A model generated the notes under the pieces. That model ran no database searches. It was not told the origin of the DNA and saw nothing but the letters and a program-made list of their open reading frames with translations. A stretch of DNA of 64,000 nt from NCBI GenBank assembly GCA_023212695.1, contig JALCCG010000078.1:1-64000 (forward strand), in the 5' to 3' direction. Of the stretch, positions 1 through 8,976 are shown piece by piece; position 1 is the stretch's first letter; each line of letters begins with the position of its first letter. The position numbers and the translations under genes are program-made. Source of the stretch: Sporisorium sorghi. Lineage: Eukaryota > Basidiomycota > Ustilaginomycetes > Ustilaginales > Ustilaginaceae.

Positions 1-3000
1 CTCGAACGGCTCAAAAAACAGCGCCACGTGGCGATAGTACGCCGCGACGCGCTCCTCTCCTTCGGCAATGACGACGGAGGAAGGAAGCAGTTCAAAGAGC
101 CCGCTCGAATCTCGACCACTGCTGCTGCTGCTGCTGTTGGGCAGTTCGAGCGCGCTGACCACCTTGTCAAACGATGCACTCGCGTCGTCGAGTCTCTGCA
201 TCTGGACGAGCGCGCGTGCGCGAACGTACTCGCCAGCCGGCGTCTCCGGGAAGCTGGTCAGCAGCGTCTCGGCCGCCAACGGATAGCCTTGCACCAGGAT
301 GGCAAACGCCACAGACGTGTGTCGATCCGTAAGGTAGGGCAGCAACGGCTTGGCTCCTGCTAGCAACGTCTCGCGCAGATCCGTCAGCCCGAGCGACCAA
401 AGGCTGCTGAGCACCGTCCACTTGACCGACAGGCTCAGCGCGCCCGTTTGTGCGGAAGCCTTCGCCGTGCTCAAAAGCTCATCGCGCACGCACTGATGCA
501 GCAGTGTCGGCGCAGCAAAGTGGTGCAGCTCGCGGCTCTTGCGTCCGGCCACCGACATCTGGTTGAGCTTGGCCACGATCGAGTCGGTCTCGGCTGCATC
601 GCTGCTGACGCTGCCGGCGACCTGGATGGCGGCATCCGTGCGTGCCAGTTGCAGGGCCGCGCCGAGCGACTGGAAGATGCTGAGCGCAGCAGCGATCTGC
701 CTGCTTTCGTTTTCGACCAGATCCGCCATCTTGTCCTCCGCGGCCAAGGCGGTGAGCAGTAGCATGAACGACACTGCGAGGCGATGGCGCGAAGCGAGCG
801 TCTGGATCAGCGCGTCTGCTGTTAGTGCAGAGCCGAGGTCGGTTGAAGCCACGGAGCTTGCTGAAGTGAGGTCGTCGCCTTGGCTGGCGGTCTCGCTGAG
901 CAGGACGGCCATGGCGGTCAAGGTGCTGTCGAGGCTAGCGCCGAGATCAGAGGCGATACGCGCGACGATCTCGCTCGCCTCCCCGCTACCGAGCGAGGCA
1001 AAGTTGTTGCTCCAGACATCGGCGATGGCCTCTTTGACGGAAATGGTGAGAGGCTCCGACAGCAAGTTCTGCAGACCCGCCGCAAACGCTTCCAACTCGG
1101 GAGCAGTGAAGCAGGCGGCGAGATCCGACGCAGATTCGACCAGCGTCAGAACTTCGGCAACGGTGGCGGAGGTTCGACCCAGCGTCGGCAGGATATTCGT
1201 AGGGTGCGAGTCCGCTGCATGAATCAGCAAAGCACGCTCCTCGTTGGCCGAGTCGGCGGCGAGAGCCGTGCCCGAGCGCGGTTTGCTGGTTGCCGCAAAC
1301 AGAGTTTGCTGCAGACGCTCGATGATACTGGCCTCGTCCTCATTGACCGGCAGTGCGATCGTGTCTCGTCCAATCACCAGAGGCACGATCGCCTCGCCAT
1401 CAAAGTTCGACGCTGGCAGCGACAACCCGATCGGCCAGCGCGCCGCCGTCTCGATCTGCTCTGCAAGCCCGACGAAGCGCATCCACTCGCGCACGCGCGA
1501 AGCGTACAGCTTCTCGTACATTGGCCCGCCCGTTCGCGGGTCGTTCTCGAGTTGACAGCCGCTCGCAACGACAGACGCCACTTGGTCTCGGAGACTTGCG
1601 AACAAGGTGGACGGTTGATCGACAGAAGACGAGGCGACTTCCTTGTACGTAGAAAGCGCAAGTCGCAGCGTGGCCTCGGAGAAACGGCCAGGCTCGAGCA
1701 CGCGGTCGAGGAAGATGTCGGCAGCGTCAATCACCTCCTTTGTCGCTTCGAGCGTCGCCTCCAAGGCTTCGCCGTGCAGAGGTCTGTAGACGCGTTCTGA
1801 AGAGACTGTTCTCCAATCGTCCTTGGACAGGTCTTCAGCGACAGAGCGGATGCTCATCGAGCTCTCGTCGGGGTTGGCAGTTTCGACGCCAACCTTGGCA
1901 TGTTTGAGGATCGGGCCAGCGCCAGCATCCCAGAGCGCCCACATGACCCAGCCGTCTCCGCTCTCGCCTTGCGGGGTGAAAACGACGTCACGAAGCTCGA
2001 CATTGCGGCCGCGCGTTTCGGCATCGCAGCGCTTCTGCCACAAGAGCGTCACCTCGCCCAGTCCGCCGGACGAGCCCTTGGTGTCTTCAAGCTCGACGCC
2101 GTACAATGCGAAAAAGTTGCCAGAGGGAGGCGAGGCTGGGATGTAGGCGAGTACGTAGAGAGCATAGCCGTCCTTGTCATCGGATCCGGGTGTGAACACC
2201 TTGATAAAGGGTCTTGATACCGTGCTAAAGTAGGCCTGTGTCTCGGACGCTTCCGAAGCGTCATCCTCGGCAACGACCAGTTGCTTGTCGTTGGATGCCG
2301 CTGAGTCCATCTGCAGAGGAAGGTCGATGGTGCGGATGCACGAGTCGGTCAATAGATTCCATACTCGCAATTTGCGGTCGCGACTGGCAGCGAACGCCAT
2401 GGCATTGCCGACTTCGCCGGGGAAGACGTCGAGGGAGAGGGCGTAGGTGGGAGAAGATTCGGAATCAGAGATGGCGTTAGATCTGCCAAAGAAACGAGAG
2501 ACACCGGAGAGGAACGAGGTTGGTCGGAGCACGGTCTCCTTCCATGCGCCATCGTTGGCGTCTCTGGAGCCAGAGAGGGAGCGGCTGAGTTTGACGATGG
2601 TGCCATCAGCGCATGTAACGAGGGCAAGCCCGGAATCGACGACGTAGAGCTGGGCTGCATTTGCGGCGCCACGGATCGAGGCAGTGAGGACAGAGTCTGA
2701 CGAGGCAATGTGCTGAATGCGGTACTCGGATGACCAGTCAGATGCCAGTTGTGAGTCGTGGAAGAGGTGAGGCGCAGAGAAGACGAGTCGGTAGAGGTAG
2801 CCGGTCGTAGTGACTGCGATCACAAAAAGGCGGCTGGAAGTTGGATCGGCGAACAAGCCCAAACCGGGAAGCAGCGGCGCTGGGAAGAGAAAAGTGCGTG
2901 CTGGTTCCGATGCTAGCTTTGGGCTGAGCGATGCTGAAAAGGTGTGCTGCTTCGACGCCAGCGCTTGAGACGAAGAGCCCGCAGCGGCATTCTGATCTTC

Positions 3001-3282
3001 AAGCGTCGACCAGAGCAGTTGCAGCTCGCGACCACCTGCTACAACGCGGGCCAGGACGTATCCGCCGTCGAAAGCGTTGAGTGAGGATGAAGGAAAGTAG
3101 AGACGAGCATCTACGGCGTGATGGTGAGCCACGTTGATGGGTTCGGGTTCGGTGTCGACACCTGGATGCTGAGGAGTGGGGACAGCGATAGCATCTTCAT
3201 CCCTGCTGTGGCTGGCTGCGGGAGATGCGGACGCCGCTAGCGATGCTGATGCCAGCTTGTAGGGTGTATATGGCAGCGGCAT
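1..3282 (-). CDS. NUP120: Nucleoporin Nup120/Nup160 (N-terminal part, runs off the left edge)
   Basis: The minus-strand frame is open without a stop from the ATG at 3282 to base 1, at least 1,094 codons, so the C-terminus lies outside the window. An in-frame TAG lies nine codons upstream of this ATG, which fixes it as the first usable start. The N-terminal half reads as a beta-propeller: strands such as RLFVIAVTTTGYLYRLVF, then SRDRKLRVWNLLTDSCIRTI near residue 310. This is the Nup120/Nup160 propeller signature. An alpha-helical region follows, and the last visible residues include YYRHVALFFEPF, which fits the helical domain. Known role: scaffold subunit of the Y-shaped Nup84/Nup107-160 complex of the nuclear pore. 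A short (AGC)n serine run lies at about 121-138. The family assignment is by motif recognition, not by a search. Confidence 0.85.
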   Translation of the reverse strand, partial: MPLPYTPYKLASASLAASASPAASHSRDEDAIAVPTPQHPGVDTEPEPINVAHHHAVDARLYFPSSSLNAFDGGYVLARVVAGGRELQLLWSTLEDQNAAAGSSSQALASKQHTFSASLSPKLASEPARTFLFPAPLLPGLGLFADPTSSRLFVIAVTTTGYLYRLVFSAPHLFHDSQLASDWSSEYRIQHIASSDSVLTASIRGAANAAQLYVVDSGLALVTCADGTIVKLSRSLSGSRDANDGAWKETVLRPTSFLSGVSRFFGRSNAISDSESSPTYALSLDVFPGEVGNAMAFAASRDRKLRVWNLLTDSCIRTIDLPLQMDSAASNDKQLVVAEDDASEASETQAYFSTVSRPFIKVFTPGSDDKDGYALYVLAYIPASPPSGNFFALYGVELEDTKGSSGGLGEVTLLWQKRCDAETRGRNVELRDVVFTPQGESGDGWVMWALWDAGAGPILKHAKVGVETANPDESSMSIRSVAEDLSKDDWRTVSSERVYRPLHGEALEATLEATKEVIDAADIFLDRVLEPGRFSEATLRLALSTYKEVASSSVDQPSTLFASLRDQVASVVASGCQLENDPRTGGPMYEKLYASRVREWMRFVGLAEQIETAARWPIGLSLPASNFDGEAIVPLVIGRDTIALPVNEDEASIIERLQQTLFAATSKPRSGTALAADSANEERALLIHAADSHPTNILPTLGRTSATVAEVLTLVESASDLAACFTAPELEAFAAGLQNLLSEPLTISVKEAIADVWSNNFASLGSGEASEIVARIASDLGASLDSTLTAMAVLLSETASQGDDLTSASSVASTDLGSALTADALIQTLASRHRLAVSFMLLLTALAAEDKMADLVENESRQIAAALSIFQSLGAALQLARTDAAIQVAGSVSSDAAETDSIVAKLNQMSVAGRKSRELHHFAAPTLLHQCVRDELLSTAKASAQTGALSLSVKWTVLSSLWSLGLTDLRETLLAGAKPLLPYLTDRHTSVAFAILVQGYPLAAETLLTSFPETPAGEYVRARALVQMQRLDDASASFDKVVSALELPNSSSSSSGRDSSGLFELLPSSVVIAEGEERVAAYYRHVALFFEPFE

Positions 3283-3892
3283 CTTTGTTGTGCGTGAAGA
3301 GCGCAATCGCTATTCGACCAAGTAGACGTGGCTCGCGCGGGTAAGCGCCGTGATTGGGATGGCGCAGCTGCCTCGATCAGGACGACTGCATTCGTTGCAG
3401 AGAGGCGGTTGCTGAATCGTGTTGCTGCAGCCAGGTGATGATCAGGTGAGAGCGAGTGATGAAGGTGCTGAGGAAAGAAAGGTGACGCACAGGCAAAAGC
3501 TGAGAAACAAAAAGACGCACTTTTGCGAAGACTCAAAAATCGACGATCACGTGAAGATCGGGTTGCCTTTTCTCTCGAAGCCTTCGCGAGACGCGTTGTT
3601 GATCCAAGCTTCGGCGCCTGCATTCTCTCTGAATCTTAGCCTACTCTAACAATCTGAAACATTTTTCCGACGTCGACAAGGTGACAGACGTTCTCGCGGA
3701 TTCTTCGAGATCGACCTTGATTTGACATACTGTTCACAGGCAAAGCAGGTCTGCGTTCAGGAGGTGTGCATTGAGCGAAAGGGGTATAATGTATTACATG
3801 TATCCATGGTGCAGAAAGAAAGTGTCCATGGAAAGCGCCGCGAAAACTACTCGGCAGGCGCTGTGGCACGGTGTAGGGTCTGTACTCTACGC
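3283..3892. other. Intergenic: NUP120 promoter side and 3' flank of the chitin deacetylase gene
   Basis: No convincing gene is visible in these 610 bp. The short open frames here (for example minus 3237-3623) overlap the NUP120 start and have no recognisable domain. The stretch must hold the NUP120 promoter and the 3' end of the deacetylase transcript. Confidence 0.6.
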
Positions 3893-5131
3893 TCACATCA
3901 AGCTCGCCGCGAGGGCAGCAACAGCTGCAAGACCAGCAACGCTCAGCGAGGCAGGAGCAAAGACAGCGGCGCCGCTCGAGGTGATTCCCTGCTTGATCGC
4001 ATTCGTGGGCTGTGTCGCAGCTGTTGACGAAGACGAAGCCGAGCTAGAAACGCTTGTCGAGCTCGACGCTGCGGAAGTCGAGGAAGCGCGGCTATCACCG
4101 GCAGGATCGGCACCCAGCTGGAAGGTTTGCAGGACGGTGCCGTTCTGAGGAGGCGCCGAGTCGTCCCAGGCGTTCTTGTACCACGGCATGCTGAACACGT
4201 CAGCGACGTTGTTCTTGATCCAGCCCAAGCTGTCCAAGCTCGGGTAGTACGCTTTGAACACCCCGATCGAGGCGTGCGTCAGCTCGTGCTCTAGCATAAT
4301 GAGACCGTTGTTCTTGGGACCGTTGATGCCGGCCTGTGCAGCGGCCGTCACCGAAGCCAGGTCCTTGCCAGGAACCTCGTTAGGGCATGAGCTGCCCCCC
4401 TGATCGTTGAGACACCAGTCGTTGGTGTCGTGGTTCCACAGCACGTTGGTGAGGCCGAAGATCTCTTCGGCGATCGCACGTACGCGGTTGTCAATGTCAC
4501 CCTGAGGCGCACGCCAGAACTTGGGGATGTAGCCGCCGCTCTTGTCGGCGATGATCTGCATCGTCCAGCCGAGCTCGGCGACCAGCTGCTGGTTGGTGAG
4601 CGTGGTGCACAGCTGATGCGACCACGTGTGAACGGCAAAGTGCTGGTTGCCCTGTCGCACAGCCTGAGCAAACTGGTGCGGGTACGAGAGCACATTGGAC
4701 CCGATCATGAAGTGTGTCGCAGACTGGTTGTTGGCGCTGAGGAAGTTGAACAGGTCGCCGCTGTTTGCCGTGGGACCGTCGTCAAAGCCAATGGCAATCG
4801 CATTAGGCGGCGCATTGACAATGTCGTTCTTCGACACGCATTTGGTGACGGTCCACGAGCAAGTGTTGGGATCAAAGCCGGCATTGTTGGCGTAGACGGG
4901 GCTGCCACCTTGATTCATGGCGGGGGCGATGTTGGGGATCTTGCCCGCGGCGACGGCAGCATCGAGAGCGTTGAGCCACTCGGCTGGTGTCTGATTGGCT
5001 GTGGGCACTGCAAAGCCGGGTGGATATGAGCTAGCCTGCCTGGGCTGGATCTTGACGGTAAAGTCGCCGGCAAGGGCGCTTCCAGCCATGGCGGCGAGGA
5101 GAAGCAATTGCAGCATGTTGTGATGTGGCAA
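3893..5131 (-). CDS. Chitin deacetylase, polysaccharide deacetylase (NodB) family, probably GPI-anchored
   Basis: A 412-residue intronless protein. It has a signal peptide (residues about 1-22, hydrophobic LQLLLLAAMAGSALA). A NodB domain spans about 105-310, and its motifs are in order. Motif 1 is FDDGP at 116-120 and supplies the catalytic base and a metal Asp. Motif 2 is HTWSH at 168-172, the two metal histidines. Motif 3 is RAPQGD at 207-212. Further on are LWNHDTNDW and an LEHELTH segment. The C-terminus is Ser/Thr-rich (about 340-380) and ends in a hydrophobic tail, the pattern of a GPI-anchor signal. The reaction is N-deacetylation of chitin to chitosan at the plasma membrane or cell wall, which in plant-associated fungi also reduces recognition by plant chitinases and receptors. 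The start is the first ATG, directly before the signal peptide. A TATATATGA-like box lies about 120 bp upstream (near 5250). Which family paralogue this is cannot be told from the sequence alone. Confidence 0.93.
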   Translation of the reverse strand: MPHHNMLQLLLLAAMAGSALAGDFTVKIQPRQASSYPPGFAVPTANQTPAEWLNALDAAVAAGKIPNIAPAMNQGGSPVYANNAGFDPNTCSWTVTKCVSKNDIVNAPPNAIAIGFDDGPTANSGDLFNFLSANNQSATHFMIGSNVLSYPHQFAQAVRQGNQHFAVHTWSHQLCTTLTNQQLVAELGWTMQIIADKSGGYIPKFWRAPQGDIDNRVRAIAEEIFGLTNVLWNHDTNDWCLNDQGGSSCPNEVPGKDLASVTAAAQAGINGPKNNGLIMLEHELTHASIGVFKAYYPSLDSLGWIKNNVADVFSMPWYKNAWDDSAPPQNGTVLQTFQLGADPAGDSRASSTSAASSSTSVSSSASSSSTAATQPTNAIKQGITSSGAAVFAPASLSVAGLAAVAALAASLM

Positions 5132-5471
5132 GATGTTCGATCGTGTGCAAAGGAGTGGCGCGCTGAAACAGGAAAGTGATTCGAAGAAAGGACAGGCTGG
5201 CGCAATGAGGACAAGGAGGGGAGAACAGATACGGACGTGGGCTACTGAGCTATATATGAATCAAGTTTGGCGGAACGACGACGACAGGGGCTTCTGATTG
5301 CCAAGAGGAAGGACGCTTGTGCGGATGTCATTCGACATTGGAACAGGCAAGTCGATCCGTGAGCAGGCATCACAGCCCAGAAGCTATGCTCAAGGATACG
5401 GGACTAGCGACTGCAGGCACCCCTCAAAAACAAAGCTTCGGAATCCGTTCGCGGAGGATCTAGTCCAGATA
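5132..5471. promoter_or_regulatory. Upstream region of the chitin deacetylase gene
   Basis: A 340-bp gene-free stretch. A TATATA box on the minus strand near 5250-5257 lies about 120 bp before the deacetylase ATG and is a plausible core promoter. Nothing else is recognised. It ends at the TA that flanks the MITE. Confidence 0.5.
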
Positions 5472-5592
5472 CAGTCTACTCGCACGAAACAAATACTGCG
5501 TTACGTGAATATTTCAATCATAAAACCCGTCTCCCGAATATTGAATACAATGTGCCTGGTCCCATTGATATTCGTTTAACGAGAGTTGACTG
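5472..5592. mobile_element. 121-bp pogo-type MITE with terminal inverted repeats and TA target duplication
   Basis: The left end starts CAGTCTACTCGCACG. The right end, read on the minus strand, starts CAGTCAACTCTCGTT. Both ends are flanked by TA (5470-5471 and 5593-5594), the insertion site used by Tc1/mariner/pogo elements. The first 44 bp match the inverted right end of the neighbouring transposon (8488-8531) with three mismatches. The other end aligns without gaps to the transposon's left end: TAAAYGAATATC, then 16 variable bases, then TTGTATTCA. It has no coding capacity and is clearly AT-richer than its surroundings. I infer an internally deleted, non-autonomous derivative of the same family, inserted in the opposite orientation about 0.9 kb away. 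Confidence 0.85.
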
Positions 5593-6511
5593 TAAGACGT
5601 ACAAGGGATGCAGTCGTGCGAAGTCCGATGCGCCAATGCGACAGCGTGAGAGGACATCCTTGCAGCGAGATGCAGTTTAGTTGCGTCGCGAGGAGGCGGC
5701 GGAACATTCTAAAGTGGTTTTGCAGCAGGCGGGAGGAACGAGCTCCGCAGGTTGAGACGTCGCAAGGAAGGCAGCCAGCCTGCGGGAAGTGTGTGTGTGT
5801 GTTTTGGGTTCAGGGGCAGATGTTGGTCGTCCCTGATTGGAAGCACACTGAGCTGAAGAAGGACCAGGGACCCGGAACGGTGCCAGACACGGTGAAACGG
5901 GAAAGAAACGTCGCAGCTCCGACGCTTCGCAGTTTGCAGTCTAGGTTTCTCGAAGCGAGCAAAGAAGCGAGCGCCGCAGAGTTGGGCAGAACTTGGCAGA
6001 GCTTGGCAAGGCCCGTGGACTTGTGCCCCGATGGTAGACCTGCTCTGTTTGCACCTTCCACTGCACAAAAACGACAGCAAACGTCTTGCGGAACTCTGAT
6101 TTGTGTTTCGTCGTGCAACCTCACGTCACATACTGCACAGCTTGCCATCGCATAAGACCTGCTGTTGTGAAGCTCCACTTCTACCCGAATCGATCTTTAT
6201 AGACAGTAAGCAATCAAGAAGCTGTGGTCGCCAAGAGCCAGCGACCAAGATGTCATCCCACATGCTATCGTCATTGAAACCTGGCCACAAAAGAGTCCAT
6301 TTGATCTCTATTGGCAAAGGCACGTCGATGAGAATCATGGGCCCGACTGTGATGTGCTGGACATCGTCGTCGAGGTCTCTTGAGCTACTAAGCCCTGTTT
6401 TCGTCTCCGGTGTCGAATGTTCTGAGCAGAAGCACGCATGTGGCGGGCCCTGAAAACTAGCCTATCGCGCATCGGCTATTTTCACAACAAGGGCCTTCTT
6501 GAAAGACAATA
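5593..6511. other. Unique spacer between the MITE and the transposon
   Basis: About 920 bp of host-like base composition with no recognisable gene. A 189-codon open frame (5586-6155) begins inside the MITE end and has no domain, so it is not called. Nothing else is visible. Confidence 0.55.
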
Positions 6512-8531
6512 CAGTCAACTTGCACTAAATGAATATCGGCTGGGTGAGCGAAATTGTATTCAGTAAGCGAATTATTTACACAACGAATTAATGTTGGATT
6601 ATAAATCGGATAAATGTTAGGTTTCTTAATCGAGGCTTGATTGCTGTGCCAAATGAAGTTGGTCAGTGCAAATGGTTGTAATGAGCTTATACAAAGCCTT
6701 ACCATGGTCACATGCTTGATTATCGTCCTTTAGCTTGTGTAATACAAAGTTTTGTAGTGCCAGGCAGTACTGGATGGCAACATTTGAGCTGATTAAGGTT
6801 AAGGTTGTGGCTTCTGGGCTGTCAGGGTCTTCAGAAATGTCATCGGGATCTTTGGGATCATCGATGGTAACCATATCAATGATATTGGCATCAGTGAGAT
6901 GAATCCCCAAGCTTCTAGAAGCTTCCATTGGATGATTTGATAAGCTGTTGATATCCATCCAGAACACCCTTGGTAATGTGATTTGAAGTTCGCTTAGTTG
7001 TTGTTGTATTGTGCCGAGTTCTTGGTCTATTGTACCGAGTTCTTGGTTGATGATTCCTGTGTGTTTGTAGCAGTTTGAGATTGTGATTGGTGTAACCTTA
7101 TCCCAGCTTCCGCTGCAAGGTACATGGCATTCAATAAGTTGCCAATCTTCAAATCTGCACTGTTTGACATTTCCGAGTCGAGCTCCTGCAGTAACTGAAG
7201 GCCAAATAGATGCCAATAATGAGTTTTGAAAGCCCATATAATGCCAGCATCTAATGGTTGAAGCTTCAAGGTTGTATTCAGTGGTAATAAGGTTATCCGG
7301 ATATGCACAAGCTGCATATCCAAAGCATCGTGCCCTGCAAAGTTATCTAATAATAGCAAGATCCAGCGATTAACTTGATGATCAAGCCACTGCAGCCAAT
7401 CACAAAAGAGCAAGGAAGTCATCCAAGCCTTCTTATTGGCCCAGTAAGTCACTGGAAGTTGAATAAGGTTTACAGCTTTAAAAGCACATGGCTTATTAGC
7501 TTTTCTGATAACCCACATCAGAAGCTTATCGGAACTGTCGGCATTGCAGCACAATACAATTGTAATGTGGTCTTTGGGTTGTTTAGTACCTGAAACCTAG
7601 TCAGAGCACGTGTACCTTGCAGCTGAAAGAATAGGCCGGTTTCATCCATGTTGTATATGTCTTCTGGTTTGTATTGCGAGATTGTATTCTTGATTTGATC
7701 AACTTGATTGGGTGTAATATCCAGGCAAGAGCTTGCTTTGCCATGTTTGCTTCTAGAAGCTATCGAATAGTGCTTTTTGAAGCACTCAAGCCATCCAGCA
7801 CTGTATGACAGCGGTGATAGGCGGCCTTTGAGTGTGGGGTTTGCTGCAAGTTGGCATGCTTTTGTTTGTAGCATTTCATTTGTGATTGTTATCTGTGCCT
7901 GATTTATGCATAACCACTGATACAATGCATCTTCGAGGACCGAGTTTCGGCTGGTACGGGTGTTTGTGCGATGTGATTGGTTGGTTGGGTGGTTCCAGGA
8001 GGCCGGAACAGTCCCAAGAATTTGGGACAGGGTCAGCTGTGAGATGGTTGTATTGTACTTTTCATACCACCATTGTTGGATTTGTTTGTGGTGTGCAGCG
8101 GGATTTGCTTTGCAGTATTTGGCAATTTCAAGCCGTTGTTGCAAGGTGGTTTTGAGCTGTTTTGATTAGGTCCTCAGCATTTATGAAATGAAGTTGGTGT
8201 GATGATGGTGGTTATGAAATGAAGTCGATATGAAGTTTGGTGGGACTGGTGGGTCAGGAACCTGACTCAAGCCCGACACTTGGAAGCTCCCAAAGCTCGA
8301 TCACACTGTATTCAAAATATTTTGTATTTCGATTACAAATTGTATTCAAAAATTTGTTATGTCACATGATTGTCATGTGATTTATTCACTTTTGGGACTG
8401 CCAAATTGGATTCAATATTCAGGAGATGGAATCTGTGAATAACACCCACCACCCAATTTTGGAACTGAGCATTTGCATTCAATTAGTGAACTATTCACAT
8501 AACGCAGTATTTGTTTCGCGCGAGTAGACTG
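6512..8531 (-). mobile_element. Decayed pogo/Tigger-type (Tc1/mariner superfamily) DNA transposon
   Basis: A 2,020-bp AT-rich element bounded by TA on both sides (6510-6511 and 8532-8533). The left end reads CAGTCAACTTGCACTAAATG and the right end, inverted, CAGTCTACTCGCGCGAAACA, so the terminal repeats are short and imperfect. The only gene is a DDE transposase on the minus strand (6626-8180), leaving 114 bp on one side and about 350 bp on the other, which is normal for this family. A perfect 8-bp inverted repeat with a 3-base loop (TCACATGA/TCATGTGA, 8362-8380) and repeated GTATTCA/GATTCA motifs lie in the subterminal part. The transposase is broken (see the pseudogene), so the copy is not autonomous. 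Confidence 0.88.
6626..8180 (-). pseudogene. Pogo-like transposase pseudogene (CENP-B-type HTH plus DDE_1)
   Basis: Three overlapping minus-strand frames together encode one transposase. The N-terminal part (7518-8168) carries a Tc5/CENP-B-type helix-turn-helix region (QWLCINQAQITITNEMLQTK, then SAGWLECFKKHY). It also has the first catalytic Asp in NMDETGLFFQL. The middle part (7027-7554) carries the second Asp in LLLLDNFAGHD and the third in LKLQPLDAGIIWAFK, so the DDD triad is still readable. The last part (6626 to about 7110) holds the C-terminal tail with WDKVTPITISNCYKHTGI. Lesions visible: a stop (TAA, 8166-8168) four codons after the only suitable ATG (8180), a frame change near 7580, and a second near 7110. 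Known role of intact relatives: cut-and-paste transposition at TA sites. AT-rich codon use sets it apart from every neighbouring gene. Confidence 0.9.
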
Positions 8532-8533
8532 TA

Positions 8534-8976
8534 GCAGCCGCGGGGCTACGTTTGTGCGCGGGCGTTGACATGCTGTCAAAAGGTGAGCAAGAGGAAGATG
8601 CTCGATTTAGCATCGGTGATCTCGCTTTGGTAGATCGGGGATGCTCTCTGCTTTTACGGAGGTGTTACTTTTGCTCGTCTCGACAGATCATATGAAAGCG
8701 CTTTCCGGTCCTCCGTTACGAGCGTAGTTATTGCGTTGCAAGTGTCAGCACCCCGCGTTTTCCGCTTGCAAGATAGGCGTGCAAGCGTATGCAGTCAAGT
8801 TGCCGCCCAATTCGATCACGACGCCATCTCGGGGCCTTCGATTCCGGATCCCGTTCCGCACTCGAGAATTCGGCTTCCACCTCCCACCTTGACGCCGATC
8901 CTTTGTTCGCCTTCGCGCCCACCACCACCTTGACCAAAACCCTTACAGAAAATAGACTTCATTCGCCGTCGACACA
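8534..8976. promoter_or_regulatory. Intergenic: upstream region of the hydrolase gene
   Basis: 443 bp between the transposon's right TA and the hydrolase ATG. No gene is seen. It is presumed to hold the promoter and 5' leader of the hydrolase, so the transposon sits within about 450 bp of that start codon. Confidence 0.5.

Noticed and set aside
3237..3623. 128-codon minus frame upstream of NUP120
   Set aside because: It is in another frame than NUP120, which has its own ATG after an in-frame stop, and shows no domain.
5586..6155. 189-codon plus-strand open frame beside the MITE
   Set aside because: It starts inside the MITE's terminal repeat, has no recognisable domain or codon bias like the neighbouring genes, and overlaps equally long frames on the other strand.
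6626..8168. Three separate small genes on the minus strand in the transposon
   Set aside because: The three frames join into one transposase with motifs in the right order, so they are one broken gene. Some of the apparent starts are TTG.
5472..8531. One single 3.06-kb element from the first TIR to the last, with a 44-bp near-perfect inverted repeat
   Set aside because: A second TA-flanked end at 6510-6512 and a closing end at 5592 show two elements with host-like DNA between them. The transposase sits normally inside 6512-8531.
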